Assembly (NCBI RefSeq): GCF_001661345.1
Contig: NW_017962913.1
Coordinates: 2,616,694-2,680,693 of the forward strand
Length of the DNA stretch: 64,000 bases
DNA from: Ascoidea rubescens DSM 1968
Lineage: Eukaryota; Ascomycota; Saccharomycetes; Ascoideales; Ascoideaceae
Direction: 5' to 3'
Of the stretch, positions 62,297 through 64,000 are shown piece by piece; the first letter of the stretch is position 1, and the number at the start of each line of letters is the position of its first letter. Under the pieces are notes generated by a model, which worked only from the letters and a program-made list of their open reading frames with translations, was not told the origin of the DNA and ran no database searches. Both the position numbers and the translations under genes were made by a program.

Positions 62297-62960
62297 TTAT
62301 TCCAATTCTCTTTTTTTATTACCTGGAAATCTTTCTATATATTTTGTAAGAGTTGATCTTAATGATGAAAAATTGAAAAAAGGTTCTAGTTTACATAGTT
62401 TATCATCTGGAGTATTATCGCTAAAGAAGTTCAAATAAGAAAATCCTGGGAGTATGTTTTTATTGATAAAATAAAGCTTGAGCTTTTTAAAACTGTTTAG
62501 ATTTGCTTCGATTGCGTGAAAAAGAGAATTATAGCAAATGGTTATTTGATTGATATGATTAATAGGAGTTTGAAAATTAAGAGTGGCATTCTGAATATCA
62601 GTAATTCGCCGATACGTTTTATCAAAAATTCCTTTCAAAGGAAAAACATCTTTCTACATGAAGGGCTTCAAATTTTTATAAATATCATCATTTTTTATCT
62701 TGTTTTGAATTTTTTCATACTCAAACATAGCAATTTCATCAGTAACAGGATCTGTTTCAATTCTAAAAATTTGGAGCAGATTCTCAGCTATAATTTTTTG
62801 CAATCCTAATTTTCAGCATTTAAATCTAAACCATTAAACCTTTTTTGTAAAACCAAAATTTCTGGATGGACTTTAAAAAATCCAATTGTTATTATATCAC
62901 CTTGAATTGTTATTTTCAACTTGTTGCTAAGTTTGAATTTAAATCAATGAGAAAATGTTG
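62297..62960 (-). pseudogene. coding fragments, possibly another F-box/LRR relic
   Basis: On the minus strand an open stretch of about 113 codons without an ATG (62297-62638) contains ICYNSLFHAIEANLNSFKKL and FFNFSSLRSTLTKYIERFPG. To its right on the same strand (62640-62960) protein-like words continue in other frames. The style (Asn/Lys/Phe/Leu-rich, spaced leucines) and location suggest a relic related to the neighbouring F-box/LRR gene, but no diagnostic LRR or F-box motif is present. Confidence 0.3.
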
Positions 62961-64000
62961 ATTGATATTTTTGTAATTTGCTAAGCAATAAAAACCAAAG
63001 ACAATAATATGTTTTATCATTAAAATAAACAAATATGAAATATTCATCCTTTCAATTGATTGATTTTATTGATGAGCTTTTCCATTTCAACTTTAATGAT
63101 GTCTGTTAAATTGAAATTTAACATGAACAGATTAGTTTATTTAAATATCAGATATTAGTGGTGCTTCTTCTGGGTGCTGAGATGCTGTTTAGAGTTCCAT
63201 CACACTATTATTCCACAGTCTATTCTTCTTCTATTCAATATATCTTCATCAAATAGATCATTTCCTAAGAGAGAATTGGAAGCAGTTTTTGCTACCACTG
63301 CAGTGGTTCTGAAGGATAATTACAGTTTGGCTAAATCTGCACCAGTGCATACTACTACATCATTGGGTATTACCACAACACTGGATATTAGTTTTTATTC
63401 TCTTTTGATTTCTGTTCGTGGATTCTCTTTTTTGGTGGTTTTGGTGGTTTTGAGTTGTTTCTGGGGAATTGTCTGTTCATTTGGGGTATATTTTCACTGG
63501 ATATGCTTACTGCCAGGAGGGAGTTGCCTTCCACATCACAAAGGAGGAGAAAGTGTCTCTAACCTTCTTTCTTCAAATCATATTAATTACTTGCCCATTT
63601 CCACAAATCATTGAGCCTGTTCTCTTTCACTGCCATGAACATCGCATCTGTTGCTTGAGCTGTGGTGATCAAGCAGTAGATCATTTTGATAGTCTCCAAT
63701 AGCTCTCGGAATACTGGCTAACAATTGCCATAACAGTCACAGCTGCAACTGTCATGGTCATTTTCATGAGACTTGATACCAACCACTCTGGTGTTATTAG
63801 AATTTAACCTTAAGCTCACTTCAAGCATGATAACATACTAGCCATCATTAGATTTATTATTAGTAGACTGAAAATTTTTCTTTCCTCTCATTCATAACGA
63901 TTATCCTCAACTGTTCAAACAATCAATGATCAATGAGAGAATGCAGGTACACTTATTCACTTTAAATGTGTCATGGAAATCTTATTTCTGCACTAAAAAA
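62961..64000. other. terminal region, no supported gene
   Basis: 62961-63160 is AT-rich and featureless. 63165-63780 is visibly less AT-rich and carries open stretches on both strands: plus-strand 63174-63614 without an ATG, with hydrophobic segments; and minus-strand around 63630-63770, with MTMTVAAVTVMAIVSQYSES and TDAMFMAVKENRLNDLWK in different frames. It may be a decayed membrane-protein gene or the edge of a promoter island for a gene beyond the window. Confidence 0.35.

Noticed and set aside
1-64000. LTR retrotransposons, DNA transposons, viral fossils, CRISPR arrays, rRNA and tRNA genes
   Set aside because: No reverse transcriptase, integrase, transposase, capsid-like motif, paired terminal repeat, spaced repeat array or convincing tRNA B-box was seen.

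Overview
This window is nuclear DNA of a budding yeast (Saccharomycotina). The evidence is the gene set (PIR cell-wall protein, Cdc25-type Ras exchange factor, Spo14-type phospholipase D, Gzf3-type GATA factor), compact and mostly intronless genes, two short introns with GTATGT donors and TACTAAC branch points, and a convergent RIB7/RPB5 pair as in Saccharomyces cerevisiae. Coding DNA is very AT-rich and large proteins carry long asparagine runs. I cannot name the species. The reading of CTG codons is uncertain (see findings).

Layout: 0.2-4.8 kb holds RIB7, RPB5 and MDM20. 5.2-7.5 kb holds a PIR protein and an unknown Cys-rich protein. 7.5-10.6 kb is gene-poor and contains a GC-rich island with no clear gene. 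10.6-17.3 kb holds a TLC-domain membrane protein, HSF1 and a tiny tail-anchored-like protein. 17.6-22.5 kb is CDC25. 23.5-28.1 kb is decayed: an unknown membrane-protein pseudogene, fragments, and an F-box/leucine-rich-repeat (LRR) pseudogene crossed by assembly Ns. 28.5-38.7 kb holds RRP5, CNE1 (calnexin) and DNM1. 38.9-40.1 kb has another LRR relic and an unknown broken gene. 40.5-45.5 kb holds QCR7, an AIF1-like oxidoreductase, HSP10 and COR1. 47.5-58.2 kb holds the GATA factor GZF3 and the giant phospholipase D SPO14. 58.8-59.5 kb is DID2 (ESCRT-III). 59.7-61.8 kb is a second, better preserved F-box/LRR copy, and the last 2 kb is mostly decayed sequence.

Functional themes: DNM1, QCR7, the AIF1-like gene, HSP10 and COR1 form a loosely mitochondrial stretch (35.9-45.5 kb). 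HSF1 and a good heat-shock element upstream of HSP10 are both present. CNE1 has a UPR-like TACGTG site close to its TATA box.

Two features stand out. First, many promoters are islands clearly richer in G+C than the genes they precede. Second, there is a decaying multicopy family of F-box plus SDS22-like LRR genes. Its 5' block, around a repeated ATGCATG motif, is conserved between two copies and recognisable as a short core in a third. No LTR element, DNA transposon, CRISPR array, rRNA or convincing tRNA was seen.
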